Assembly (NCBI RefSeq): GCF_000247695.1
Contig: NW_004624743.1
Coordinates: 5,764,136-5,828,135, forward strand
Reading direction: 5' to 3'
Origin: Heterocephalus glaber
Taxonomy: Eukaryota > Chordata > Mammalia > Rodentia > Bathyergidae
DNA: 64,000 nucleotides
Below the pieces are notes generated by a model, which saw only the letters and a list, made by a program, of their open reading frames with translations, was not told the origin of the DNA and did not search any database. Positions 1 through 12,359 of the stretch are shown here, piece by piece (the first letter of the stretch is position 1; every line of letters begins with the position of its first letter). The position numbers and the translations under genes were made by a program.

Positions 1-1660
1 TAACACAGCAAATGCAGATTTTAGCTTTTCACAGATAACACAGGAGGAATAAGTGAAAGTAGGTTATTATGCCAATTAAAGAGCTACATATTTTCTTGGG
101 TGGTCCCCTTGGTTACTCAAGGAAAGGCTCAAGATGCTTAAAATCTTAAGATTCAGTTGTCTTTCTCTGGAGAGAAGATTTTACTAATTCTTTCTGCTCA
201 GCCATATAATTGAATAGAGATAAGAGGTAAGTGAAGAAAAAGAAATATAATTTCTCTTGTTTTGCAATAAAAATTCTAATTTCCGTTCTTATTCCTGCAG
301 TTTTCTAGGATATCTGTCACATATTAAAAAAATGAAAATGTAAGTAGTTAATTTCTGCTTCAATTTTAGTCTCTTTTAGCCCTGAAGAGTACAAACCTTT
401 GAAAGATCAGAAACATCTGTAATAGACAAAGAAGATTGTCTACTGAGCTCGTCAGCCCCATTTTTTATCCTGGTGATTTTGTTTCCAATAACAAAGTTGT
501 GGGGAAAATACCCCTTATCAGTGTACATGAAGAACAGAACATGTTAAGTGTTCCATGTGCAATAACTGGAGACATGATTCATACTCTGGAAGAAGAACAA
601 TAAAGAGTGTCGTGTACGTTTCACCCAAGGAATTACTCACTTTCACAGGAACCTTGTGAGTAGCAGTGTGAGAGTTTCTGAGGATAGACCATGGAAGTTA
701 ATGTGCCTCTCTGGGACAGAAAGATGATTTGGGATTTTGTCAGAATCTGTGTTCAGCTGACATTAGATGTTGTCGGAATTTAAAATTATTACACAGTTTC
801 TAGGGACGTATGCTAATGAATAGTCACAGACCATGTATATGAAAAGGATAAAGCCAGTAGACTCTGCAATTCAATGCTGAAAAGATGAAAGATCAGAAGT
901 AATGTCATGTTTCAGATATATCTGAGATAGATATAGAAAAAGCCTAACTGATTTAAGAGGAGGAAGGTGATCTATTCCTGAACTCCACCTAATTCCTGAG
1001 AGAAACACATGTGAGCATACACAGTGGTTAGCTCAGCTACGTGGGTAGGTATATGGCAGCCTGAACTGAAAACAGGCCAGGGGCCAGAGACAAGGCCTGG
1101 ATCTCTTAATTACATGCTTTCCTCCCTTTTCCTTCTGAGATCAGCATTTCCACCCCCAAAGCACCACCTTACAAAAACAAACACAAAACAAAATCCCACC
1201 TCACTAGCTCAAAGCAAATCCACCTGCAGTTCAAGAAAACATCTTCACATAAAGCAGAAGAAGAGTTAGGCTGGGAAGAGGAAAAGGAAAGAAATGGCAG
1301 GACACAAGACAGTCCTTGATCTGTCCCTGCTTGATCCTTCTGCTTGACTCTGTAGGTAAGTGAGTACAGTCACCAAAAGTTATCTTGCTCAGAAATAGCA
1401 TTGCTCTACACCCTGAAAATAATTAGATTTGAAAAAATCGCATTGGTGGTACAAAGATTCTTTGAGAGAGCCAGAAATTGCCCGATTCTGCCAACCAAAT
1501 CAGTCTTTCAGCTTGAAATGTTACAGCAGCCTGGGATGTTGGAAGACAACTCCAAACATAGGTAGATATCAACTAATCAGGAAGAGTTCCGCAATGCATC
1601 TTGCAAACCTAAGTGAAAAATTATTAAAAACATAGCTGATTCTTCCTGGGGAATATAAGC
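1..1660. other. AT-rich DNA with no recognised element
   Basis: No gene or confidently named repeat is visible. The stretch around 1030-1270 is slightly richer in G+C and has an open frame of 81 codons, but the frame is low-complexity at its end (Ser/Lys/Gln-rich, A-rich DNA) and has no family resemblance. I treat this as neutral intergenic or intronic sequence, possibly with very old repeat remnants. Confidence 0.5.
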
Positions 1661-2200
1661 TTGTACAAATGATAATGATAATGAAGTAACAAAGAGTGCC
1701 AAACTCTAAGGAAAAACATTATAAATTAGAATAACTGGTAAAAAACCAGAAGAACTCAAAAATTCAGCAAGAGAAAGAAATTAAAATAAGCACCAGAAAA
1801 ATTTGAAAGAGATAAGAGAATGATAGATGAAGAAATCAAGACCTGGTAGTTGTAAAGATCTAATTTGTACACACCAGATTAAAAAAAAAAATAACTGATA
1901 ATTAAGCAACTTTGTGAATTGAATTGCAAAGTGAATATAACAAAATTTCCCTAATTAGGCAAATGTGTTCAAAGAAATATCCCATCCTGAGCAATAAGTA
2001 ATTTCTTCTAATTTATTCAGAGAACAAAATAAGAATTTATAAAGAAAGCATTAGAGATACATAGGTTTTTAGAAAAATTCTTAGTTCTATTATTAACTCT
2101 AATAAAAACAATTATACTGAGGAGAGAACATGGTTGGAAAAATAAAAACTAATGATTATAAGTTAAAGAAACTGATTTGATTCACAAAGAAATTTCTTTT
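1661..2200. other. A-rich tract, possible old LINE relic
   Basis: The plus strand is strongly A-biased, with many AAAGA/GAAAT words and stops in all frames. That composition fits a decayed sense-strand L1 interior such as ORF1, but I could not align it to a specific L1 landmark, so the assignment is only a suggestion. Confidence 0.25.
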
Positions 2201-2753
2201 TGTTTCCAAAGAATTCTTGAGATACTTACTAAGAGATACATCTTAATTCTATCACTTGATTTTAGGAGTTTTTGCAAATGTTGGCCATGGTCACCCTGAA
2301 TATTTTGTGTTAGTGCAAACCAGGTCGTTTAATTTGATTCACTCTGACGGTTCTTTCTCAAGCTTCTGTCCAATGACATCTTGTTTGTCCACCTCAGAGT
2401 TCTCTTTTAAAAGCCTGGCCAACTGTGTGGGAATGGATATTAATTTAATCAGAGTCAACCCTCATACAGGGAGGAAATAAGTGGCCCTTGTGAAGAAACT
2501 CCTGGCCTTCCCTTTGAAGCGGAAACTCCTTTTCAGAGCACATCCACGTTGAGTCCAGTCCTCGTTTTCTCCTCACCAGTATTTCCTGCTATTGCCTTCC
2601 AGAAATATGATTTGATCCTTAGCTTTTGTCTCAGGCTACGGTTCCCAGTGTGGGACAAAAAGATGTATTTCCTCTCAGCTCTTCAGCCACAGCATACACA
2701 ATGCAACTTCTTCCTCCCAAAATTCCTGTTCCTTATATTTGACTTTTGTCAGG

Positions 2754-2755
<2 letters not shown>

Positions 2756-2794
<39 letters not shown>
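2756..2794. repeat. (CA)n dinucleotide microsatellite
   Basis: An almost uninterrupted run of about 19 AC/CA units, broken once near the end by a G (acgcac). It accounts for the run of Thr-His pairs in the open frame across it, which is therefore not a real protein. Confidence 0.97.
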
Positions 2795-2798
<4 letters not shown>

Positions 2799-2799
2799 T

Positions 2800-4130
2800 T
2801 CTAATTAGTTTCAAAGCATTTGGATATTTTCAAAATGTATACACAAAGTAAGTTTCTTTTTACTTTAAACTTGTTTCCCATGCAGTTTTTCCTAACGTAG
2901 TTAGGGACATCACCATTTACCCAGATGAACGACACAATACCCACTCTGCTTCTCCACAGTGCCATTCTCCACAAAGCTAGCCCTTCCTTCTCCAAAACTA
3001 TCTCCTAATCACTCCAATTTCCTTCACTTCCACTGTCATATCTATAGAACTCTTCTCGGCTCACAAAGATGATTCCTGTCTACAGTTATGTTTTCTTATG
3101 GTCACACTTCATTTCTAATGGTTTGAAATTGTCACTTTTGATGAATTAGTGACTGTCCAAGTTTGGCAGCATGTTGATGTTTCCTATTAGCACACTTATT
3201 TTATATAACATCGGAATCATCATTACCCAAACCCACTATGTTCTCCCATATTTTAATGTGGCTACTGTGGTCACACTACCAGCAGTGCCCTTTCTTGTGA
3301 TTCTATATATGCCTACTTTTCAAGGGCAAACTCTTACATTATGTTCTTGTCAATGCTATGTATCATAGATTTTTTCTGATCTCTGTTCTTTCATAGTTAA
3401 TCTTGCATAATTTTCTACGTTGTGTATGTTCTAACATTATTGTTTTTATTTTCTCCCACAAGAATGAGTTCCTTTGTTCTATTTATTTGTGAATATCAAA
3501 TAATCATTACTTTGTTTCACATATAATACTAGTTAATAAAAGTTTAGGAATTGAAGAATGAATACATGTCACAAAGAGCCACTTTTCTTCCTAAAATTGA
3601 ATTTTAAAAAATGAAAATATGATTTATTTCTCCATATAAAAGTTAATATTTCAAGACATTTATGTATGACCTGCACACTCACCTGTTTATTCATATGTTC
3701 ACAAATACAGCCATGCAATTTAGCCCTGAGCTGCATTTGGAGATGAATTCTTTCTTTAATCACTGGTAAAGCAGAAATAAAGAGATAAATACCTAATCAG
3801 CTCAGAAGGATTCGGAGGCAGCAAGAAAACCACATTTGAAGAACTGAGACAAAACTGGGAAGAAGGGTATGTGACAGGCTTCAAGGACTGGACCTACAAC
3901 GTTCCTGCATGAGGAAAGGTGTACGTGGTCAGGACGAGGCGGCAGGCCAGGGCAGTGATTGAACCAGCGCTGAGTTTAACGCTCGCCCTATTTCTTCCCC
4001 TCCTTGTGATCAGGGTGCTCTTCCTTAACATCTTCTCATGAGCTCCTTCTACTTTCAGTTTTCCAGATCACACTCAAGTATCTCTTCTCTTCCTGGGAGT
4101 TACCTATTTCTCTACAATTAACTTAAAGAA
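2800..4130. other. Unassigned single-copy-like AT-rich DNA
   Basis: No gene or named repeat could be supported. Short open frames (60-65 codons) on both strands have no recognisable motif. The segment at 3780-4010 is somewhat GC-richer but gives no coding or repeat signal I can name. Confidence 0.4.
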
Positions 4131-4264
4131 TTTTTAACTGCTCTTATTTATACTATATTTTTTTCAATAGATAAAATTTAATTTTAATTATTAATAGTAC
4201 TTAATATATAACTTACATTTAAAATTGTGATGTGCTTGGTGAAATGTTTCTTTTACTAGTATGG
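4131..4264. repeat. Direct repeat copy 1 (about 134 bp)
   Basis: This segment recurs at 4798-4929 in the same orientation with roughly a dozen differences plus a 1-base indel by eye, or about 90 percent identity. Both copies run from TTTTTAACTGC to TTTTACTAGTATG. They lie within the antisense L1 region and are about 0.67 kb apart, so one is a segmental duplicate of the other. Confidence 0.9.
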
Positions 4265-4797
4265 ATTTGTTTTCTTTGAGTCTTCTGACAAATTTTTTTC
4301 TTGAAGTCTGCTTCGTTGGATGTGAGAACAACTCATATTTGTTTTTGCTACATTTTGCCTGGAATATCTTTTCCATTCATCATTCTTCCATTTTAAATTT
4401 GTGTATTTCTTTTCTGGTGTAGTGTATTTCTTGCAGGCTTAATCTTTTAACTGGACAATTCAGATCATTTACTTTCAAAGTTATTATGGAAAGGTTTGTA
4501 CTGATTTTTATCATTTTTTTTTGTAGTTTTTGATTCCTTTCTGATTCTCAGTAGCTCATCTACTCTTCCTCTTCAGTATTTAAAATACTTTTACTTACCT
4601 TCTGTGATATTTTCTTAATAGTCAAGAATTTCTTTTGTTGAAAGATCTTTATTTCTGCTTCAAGTTTGAAGGATACATTAGGTAGATGTGATGATTTAGG
4701 TTGGCAGATACTTTCTTCCAGGGCTTGAAGTACATTGATTGTTCCATGCCTTGCCAGACTTTAGGGTTTTTACAAAGAAGTTTGAAGTTATTTGTAA

Positions 4798-4929
4798 TTT
4801 TTAACTGCTTTTATTTATACTATATTTTTTCAATGGATACATTGTAATTTTAATTATTAGTAGTACTTAATATATAATTTGCACTTAAAATTGTGACGTT
4901 CTTGGTGAAATGTTTCTTTTACTAGTATG
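4798..4929. repeat. Direct repeat copy 2 (about 132 bp)
   Basis: Partner of the copy at 4131-4264. The flanking sequence on both sides is different, so the unit is bounded. The divergence suggests the duplication is old, perhaps present in the source L1 or made after insertion. Confidence 0.9.
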
Positions 4930-5387
4930 AATTGGGATAAATTAGGTTTATCTCAGTAAGAGGCTTGGCATTTCACCCTATTGCTTTCCATGTTTTTCCT
5001 TGTCCTTTACTCTTGATATTTAGTTATAATTTTAAAAAGTGAGGAGGTTTTTTTTATGGTCATGCTTCTATGGGGTTTTAAATGCCTCCTGTACTGAAAT
5101 ATTTATGTTTCCTTAGATGAGAGAAATTTTCTGTCATTATTTCATTGAGCATATTTTTATGCCTTCATTCTGAACCATGACACCATCTTTGATAACAAAA
5201 CCTCTTGTCTTTGTGGAGTGGTAGCTAGGAGGTTGAGAGGGTGGATCACCCCAGGAGGCACATTTCTGGGGCACCATCATTGACCCAAAGTAAAATACAT
5301 TGTAATGATTTACTCCATTTTAACATGGTGAAGATTTGAGTACTTCAAATTTTAATTTCTACTTTAAGTGACATTGTAAATTACTAT

Positions 5388-5468
5388 ATTTTATTTAATA
5401 AACAATTAAAGCACCTCAAACTGAAGATAAGTTTTCCCAAAAAGCAATTTTATTTAATAAACAATTAA
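5388..5468. repeat. 22-bp perfect direct repeat flanking 37 bp
   Basis: ATTTTATTTAATAAACAATT followed by AA occurs at 5388-5409 and again at 5447-5468, separated by 37 bases of unrelated sequence. It looks like a local duplication, or the target duplication of a very short insert. No function is implied. Confidence 0.85.
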
Positions 5469-7734
5469 TTATAAAATGTAACCTACATTTCTCTCTACAC
5501 ATTTTAATTTTCTCTTTAAACAGCTTATCATATTCACATTTGTTGGAGGGAGGTAAATTGAGGCTGCAAGAACTCTGGCTGTGCCATTGTTTTTGTGTCC
5601 ATCAGTTCTTTTCTGTTTCATTTGTAATTTCTTATTTTTCTTCATTTGTATCAGAGTGTTAGAATTCATCAGTCTATCTTCAAACCCCGAATTCTCTCTT
5701 CTCCTTGACAAAGCTAGTGATGCTTTCCACTGAGCTTTCTATTTGACTTACTGTGCTCTTTTATTTCCAAGATTTCTGTTTGGTTCTACTTCACAATCCG
5801 TATCTCTTTGTTAATAGCTCCTTCTTATTCTGCACTGTCATCTTTGATTCATTCAGCTGTTTATTTGTGTCTTCTTAGAAGTCATAAGTTTTAAAACTCA
5901 CTCTTTTGAAATCTCTGGCATTTCATCCATTTCAATATCTTTGCATTTATGTGTCTATGACGGATGGATCTTCAGAAGTATAATATCACCTTGTGTGACA
6001 TTTTTTGTGTTTCAATATTGATATGTATACTTCTTTTGGCATGAACATCTCTTCCACTTTTATGGGAGAATGTTTTAATTCCAGTTTTATTTTAGGGCTT
6101 GGCCCTAGCACCACCCCAATTTCAATAATGATGAAACCACCGGCCAATCAGATATTGAAATACAGTAAAAACAAATTAAAAGCAACATCTATATGGCATC
6201 GATGTTAAAAATGTAAGGAGTGATAATACGGAGTAAACTAAAAAGCTAAACATTAAAAGTAATAATGATAATAACAATAAAGAACTAACAATAAAAATGT
6301 GGTGATAGAGAAAGAGAAATATGGAAAAAAGCAAAATTTCAAAAAGGAAGATGAGAAAGAGAAGACAAGAAAAATCAAGAAATAAAAAATGAATACTGTA
6401 AATAAATAAAATTAGATAAAAGAAACAATGAAAACACAATGAAAAGGAAAAATAAAAGAAATAGAAGAAATACAGAAAAAGAAAAGGAAAGTGAGTAAAG
6501 AGGAGCAAGTCCATAAAAGTCCCGCACACTGAGGTGTTTGGATGGATAAACCTTCTTTCCCGGCCCCAGAGCACTGGAGCCCACTGAATATGGGGAAAAG
6601 ATAATGACTTACAGTTGAGGCCTGTTGTGTTTTCACACCCGTGTACCAGGTTGTTGCTGTGTAAATGCTGAGTCATGCCTTACTTTTCCCACAGGGTGGG
6701 ACAAGTCAATGGTTTGATGTCTTCCCCAGGGGTGTATTCATTCCAGAATCTCTTAGTGTTTGCATGAGATTGTCTATGCACCCCAACCACTCCTATTCAT
6801 TTCTAGTTTTGCAGCAAATGAGCTGCTTAAGTGCCCCACGTGCTTCAGGGCACCTCTGCCCATGCACTCTGGGACATGGCAAGCATCCAAGAAGACGCAA
6901 TCACTGAGCAGGTTGGCAGCTGGGGAGAGAAAACAGACCACTGAGATTTGTGCTGGAACTGGACAGAGAGGAAAGCCAATTACTATAATCCTGTGGGCTT
7001 AACTGCCATGTTTTCAGATCCAGATCCCCATGAAAAAACACTTGATACGCCTCTCTCTTCATTGAAGAAGGCAGTGACTACCACAGCTGAAGTCCCTACT
7101 GCTTAAAAATCTCTGTGGGTCTGCATCTAGCTCTTCTCCTCTCTATGACTCTCTCTTGTGGCCATGGCCTACCCAGTCCTTGTGGCAAGGTCTCCCCAGG
7201 ATCCTGGAAATATAGCTATTCCATGACTTTTTAGCCCTAGAGTAAGCTTGGTTGCTAACCATAATCCCCCTCTCCAAATGGCTCCAGGCTATGCCTCTCT
7301 AAAATATGGGGAAATGTGCAGTTGATTTCTTCTAGAAAGCTAGCCTCATATTTGAATACAGTTGCTTTCAGAATTCTCACACTGCCTTTACACCTTGCAA
7401 TAACAGTGAGATGTTTCTGGCGACTAGCACTGCTGGCCTGTTGTTTATTACTGGGGTTGCAGGCCATCTCCACGCTTCCTCTGTCCTTATGGAGTCAAGC
7501 TAGTCTTCTCCCTCCCTAGGGGCCAGCGTTTGTCTTGTTGACTCCTTCACTTTTTTATCTGTATTGCTTTTCTTTTTTTCTGGATTATTTGTCTACCTGC
7601 CACCTCATTCTTAATTTCTGGAGCTCTGCTTCTATGTCTCCTTGCTAGGAAGCTGTTTTCAAACTGTCCTGGCTCCACATCATGGAGAGGTTGTATCTGC
7701 TGCCTCTTCCTACTCCACTATCTTGAAGCTCTAT

Positions 7735-10330
7735 GATAACATATATTTTTAAAGCTGTATTATATAGCCCCAAATAGCTCAAATAACTCTGGGGAGTTAT
7801 ATGGAGACCTATCATAGTATATAGCTTCTTAGAACATGTTGAAGTTGATGTAGCACCTTGATTGGTACAAAAATCACTTGAAGCAAAGAAGGCGAAAGGT
7901 TGAAAAATTTTAACAATTGCAAATACAGGACTAGGAAGTAAGAATACACATCTGGCAGGAAAATGAACATAAATTCAGATAAAAAATTTATAAAGTAATA
8001 AACAACACATAGTATTATTATCTTCAGTTTTGACTTCAGCAAAATGACATTGAGTATAAAGTGAAATAAAATACAATTCATAAACAAATACTAAGTCAAT
8101 TCCTTCTTATTGATTTGTGTCTAGTATTATAAATTATCATAAAGTTATAGAATGAATTTTGGAAATAGCATATTAATCTATGACATCATTTAAAGAAGAA
8201 ATGGACATTGCCTATGAGAAAATAAATAAAAATTAACATAATAATACAAAATATGACCCCTTCTTAGTAAAACAAAGCACAATTTTTTCACATACATGCA
8301 TAGCATTAGCTAAAATTTTAATAAATTGTACAGAGTAGGGTTTTTCAAGGGCAAATTTTAAGAGACAAGCAGTGGTTTCTCTTACATAGAGAAATTACCT
8401 TCTACCACAGCATGCATTATCAATTGATATTGATTCTAAATTGTAATGAGCAAGAATAATTTATATAGGGAGCATAATTCCAGGAATTGTACTTAATGTT
8501 ATTCTCTTAAATGCAATCATAGGTGTTTCAAAACTATTTTTCTTAGTGCAATTGTCTTTCCAGTGGAATGAGTTAAATCAGTTATTGACTTCATTCCTGG
8601 CATTCATCAGCTATTCTTAAGGGCTTACACTTTTCTTTTTTACATTGCAGTGAATGACTATGGTTATGTCATTATACTATGTCACATGTAATTTTTCTGT
8701 AGAGAATTGTCAGAAACTTTTGAGACTTTTTTTCCTTTGAAAGAGGTTTTACATTTTCCTTTAGGTTTTACTTCATGATGAAAATATTTTGTGATGTTTA
8801 TTTCAGTGTTTGCCATAATACATGATTGTATGCAGTATATACAAAAGTTATGTTTACAGTTTTATATGACTTTGTCAGGAAACAACAGCAACAACAATAA
8901 GAAAAGATGATCATCAGAAGACTGTATCTTAAATTACATACCACATCATTCTTTTAGGTGAACGTTAGTTCAATCTTTTCCTTTAGACAGAAAATAGAAA
9001 TTAGTATCACCTAAGTCCTTGATGAAAATGTCTTTGAATACAAATTAAATTTAATTATGCTCATTGAATTTAAAGCTCAAGAATTTAAAAAAATATTTTC
9101 TAAAGCATAACTTCAGTTGTACCATTCCTAAAAGCATGATAAAAGTACAACATTTGGGGGAAGATTTCTTTTAGTCAACTCTAGTATTTTGAACAAAAAC
9201 CATATTAATAAATACATCATTACATTAAAGGTTTTTAAAATACACATTATTTATATAGATGGTTTTATCCAGAGATAATCAATAAAGGGATATTCCAACT
9301 TCATATAAACCATATTAGGTAACTTTATTTTTTGTTCAGTTGCCAATCACAATATTTAGGATTCATTTTACATTAGTGTAATAGTTTGAAAAACAGAAAT
9401 ATTTGTAGTTTATTTTCTTCAGTCAGATGATTAGGTATAGAACTATGAGTACCTTCTAAAGATATTTCATAATGTGGAATCTATAGGGATAGTCCTTTCA
9501 TTTGCCATTAAATCATTTCTTATTTTCATGCTCTTTCATGCCTTTGTAAACTGTTTTCCACTATGGACAAATACTCCTCATGAGAAGTTTTCATCCTACC
9601 ACTCTGGTACTGAGAAGTCTTTCTGCACTGCACCACCGTCTTTATCTCTTGGGTCTTTCTTCAGGGGAATTCACTTCACACCCGGCACTATCAGCAGCAA
9701 CATAGCTTACTCCATGTCCATCATAATCCCAGAAGCAACAAACATCATGTTTTGTAAGTTTCCTTAAAATGTCTCTTGCCACAACACTGCAGAACATTGA
9801 TTATTCTTTCTATACCACCAAAATGTGTGCTGCCTATGTATTAAATCATTCATCACTGTGAAAAAGTACTCATTTAGGTGTTTCCTTCTCTAAATCTATG
9901 GCAAAAACAATAAACATGACAGCCACATTTGGTTGACAGTATTATCAATGTCACTTAGCCTAGTACTTCTACAAATAAGAGTGAAATAAGTGCGGCAATA
10001 CAGACTTAGATTGAATATGCACGTGATTACGCAGTCATTGTTCTCCAGATAAATACACATTTCTCTCTGTCTCTGTGTGTCATCTACATTAAAACTAACT
10101 GTAGTTCTGAACTGCGGTACAAGCTTTCTCTTTTAAGAGCAGGGAACATTAAAAATTATCTAATAAATGTGGAATAGTTACTCAAAATTTTTTACATAGA
10201 ATTCAAATTCTTGCAAAGAAAAATGTTACAGATCAATTCTGAGAGAGCAAAATACTTCTATTTCTACTGCTTATTAAACATTTTAAAATTATAGTTTTAA
10301 TCATGACACAAGGTAGCAGCTGATTAAAAT
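7735..10330. other. AT-rich intergenic DNA, few landmarks
   Basis: A long AT-rich stretch with no gene, no young SINE and no intact LINE. Around 8460-8530 there is a faint MIR-like phrase, too weak to annotate separately. The 97-codon plus frame near 9474-9767 has no upstream ORF extension, no splice pattern and no family motif. Confidence 0.45.
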
Positions 10331-10384
10331 TCTAATGATCTTCTCAGAAAAATATCAATTTAATAGATCTCCACAGAAATGTAA

Positions 10385-10985
10385 AGAAAACAAGTGCAAG
10401 ACCACAGGACTTAGCCTAAGCACAATGAGCGATGCACACTCCAAGCCAAGCAGCAGTAAGAGAACACCATATATTGGCAGAGGGAGGAGGAATTCAGTTG
10501 ATGCCTTAGCCTCAAAGTCCAGCAACAGGTCCACTGGGCATTGCTCCTTTGCCTCCTCCTCCCATGAAGAGAACACAGGGTCCTGGGCACGTCTGCAAGA
10601 CAGCCAAGGGACTGTGTCAGCATCTCCCTCTCAACACTGGGCAGCACGGTGAGAAAAGGAATCCATCCTCTAGAGGACAGGGCAGGAATGCAAAAATAAG
10701 ACCTCGCCTTGGAACTTTGGGCCAAGAAAGTGAAACAGTACATGGTAGATAAAATGAGCCCTTACATCTGGTCAGTGACCATGAAAAGAGCCTGTGGACC
10801 GAGCCCAGGTCCAAGGCAGAAACTTGCAGCCCTGGCTCAACAGACTCCTACTCTGGCCAGCATCTCTTGAGGCTGGCCTAAGTCTCCCAGGATGAGTTGA
10901 GCCAGATGTGAGCCATTAAAACAAAGGCTGTGAGTCTCCCCAAGCTCTGTCTGTCTGAGCAGGCTGTGGGCTCAGTTGTGACTCA
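10385..10985. other. GC-richer block, unassigned (possible LTR remnant)
   Basis: This roughly 600-base block is clearly richer in G+C than its surroundings and is open in several frames on both strands at once (105, 110, 73 and 67 codons). That is typical of stop-poor GC-rich noncoding DNA rather than of a gene. An old LTR fragment is possible, but I recognise no family and see no TG...CA ends with target duplications. Confidence 0.35.
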
Positions 10986-11022
10986 GTGATGCAGTGCTGC
11001 GGAACAAAGGGCTGCCTAATGA

Positions 11023-11111
11023 GGGCCAGGGATTTAGCTCAGTGGTTCAGGTGCCTGCCTCGCAAGCGCAAGTTCCCGAGTTCCATCTCCGGTAACAACA
11101 ACAAAAAAAAA
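11023..11111 (+). mobile_element. ID-type SINE (tRNA-derived), sense
   Basis: The body begins GGGCCAGGGATTTAGCTC, with the A box TAGCTCAGTGG at the start and a B box region GAGTTCCATCTCC, followed by GGTAACAACAAC and an A-rich tail. It is a rodent ID-family element with pol III type internal boxes; the B box is mutated from GTTCGATCC. It sits immediately upstream of a sense L1 fragment. Confidence 0.9.
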
Positions 11112-11184
11112 GTGCAGGGGAATTCTTCCAAACTTTTCCATAAGATGAGTATTACTCTGATACCACAAACCACACAATCTCAAA

Positions 11185-11211
11185 CAAACACACAAACACA
11201 CACACACACAT
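11185..11211. repeat. Short imperfect (CA)n tract
   Basis: AC-rich run with CAAA interruptions inside the L1 fragment, probably grown from an A/C-rich part of ORF2. Confidence 0.8.
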
Positions 11212-12285
11212 AGTTATAGAAAAATATCTTTGACAAACACAGATGATAAAATCAACAAAATATTAGCACAGTTAATATAATAGTACATGAAAAGATTGTT
11301 CACTGTGATGAAGTTGAATTCATCACAAGGATGCAGGGATTGTTCATCATATGCAAGCCAATAAACACAATACATCACCTGGAGAAAATTAAGGTAAAAT
11401 CATTTCATGAAATGAAGAAGACCAATTTGATAATGGTCAACATCCTTTCATGATGAAAACATGAAAGGAATTATATGTAGTAGGACATACTTCACACAAT
11501 AGAAACCATGTTTAAAAATTACAGCTAATGTCATACTAAGTGAAAAATAAACTTAAATTTTTCTTTCTAAGATCTGGATAAAAAGAATTAGCACTTTTGA
11601 TATTTTTGATATAATCATAGCCAAAACATTCAAGTAAGAGAAACAAAGGACATTCAAATTAGAAGAGGAAAGTCAAATTGTCTATGTGTGCAGTTGGCAT
11701 GATCTTATATGTAGAAAATGCCAAAGATCTAACTAAATACTATCAGAACTAATGAGAAAATTCAGTAAAGTTGCAGGATATAAAATCAACAAATCAAGGA
11801 ATAGTGCTGGGGAAACTGAGTATCCACATGCACAAGAACAAAACAAGAACCTTATCTCTCAACAGTTACAAAAGAATACAAATGAATTAAAGACATAAAT
11901 ATGAGACCCCAAAACTACAAAACTCAATGAAAAAAGCAGAAACATGTCAGCACAATGAAATTGTAGATAGTTTTTCAAAGACATACCCCAAGGAGAGGAA
12001 ACAAAAGGAAAAATAGAAGAGATTACATCAAACCAAGAAGCTCTTGGGCAGCAAAAGAAGCTATCATGAATGAAAAGACAGCATACAGAAAGGGCCAAGT
12101 ATTTGCAAATTATACATCTGAAAAGAGGTTAGTATTCAGAATATGTAAGTAAATAAATCAACACAATAGCAAAAAAGAAAATAACTAAATTAAAAATGTG
12201 CTAATCTGAATAGACACTTCTAAAGGAAGTCATCTAGATGGACAACAGTTGTAAATGAAAAATGCTTGATAACAAGGAAAAGGAA

Positions 12286-12359
12286 AACAAAACCACAATG
12301 CTGTATCACCTGATTGCAGAAGAACAAAACCACAATGCTGTATCACCTGATTGCAGAAG
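12286..12359. repeat. 37-bp perfect tandem duplication
   Basis: The unit starting AACAAAACCACAATGCTG occurs twice head to tail (12286-12322 and 12323-12359) with no differences I can see. It lies within the degenerate L1, so it post-dates much of the decay. Confidence 0.92.

Larger units (their letters stand above)
4131..7727 (-). mobile_element. Old L1 LINE, 5' part (5'UTR and upstream region), antisense
   Basis: Read on the minus strand this matches the general layout of mammalian L1M-type 5' regions. The antisense text contains the typical phrases: a segment like 'atttctgtttggttc...tatctctttgtta' near 5775-5815, the 'caggctta...caattcagatcatttac' type segment near 4430-4480, and a terminal 'ccactatcttgaagctct' near 7715-7733 resembling the start of L1 5'UTRs. 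An A-rich patch lies at 6180-6490. No open reading frame survives. The 166-codon minus-strand frame at 6176-6676 comes from the T-rich complement of that A-rich patch and is a hydrophobic Phe/Leu/Ser artefact. Boundaries are approximate and the family is not fixed. Confidence 0.6.

Noticed and set aside
2549..2851. 100-codon plus frame
   Set aside because: It contains the (CA)n microsatellite translated as Thr-His repeats and has no family resemblance.
6176..6676. 166-codon minus-strand open frame, the longest in the window
   Set aside because: It is the complement of an A-rich patch in the L1 5' region; the product is a Phe/Leu/Ser/Ile run with no domain, so it is a composition artefact.
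10335..10814. Cluster of overlapping frames (105, 110, 73, 67 and 65 codons)
   Set aside because: Frames are open on both strands at once because the block is GC-richer and stop-poor; no single frame is favoured.
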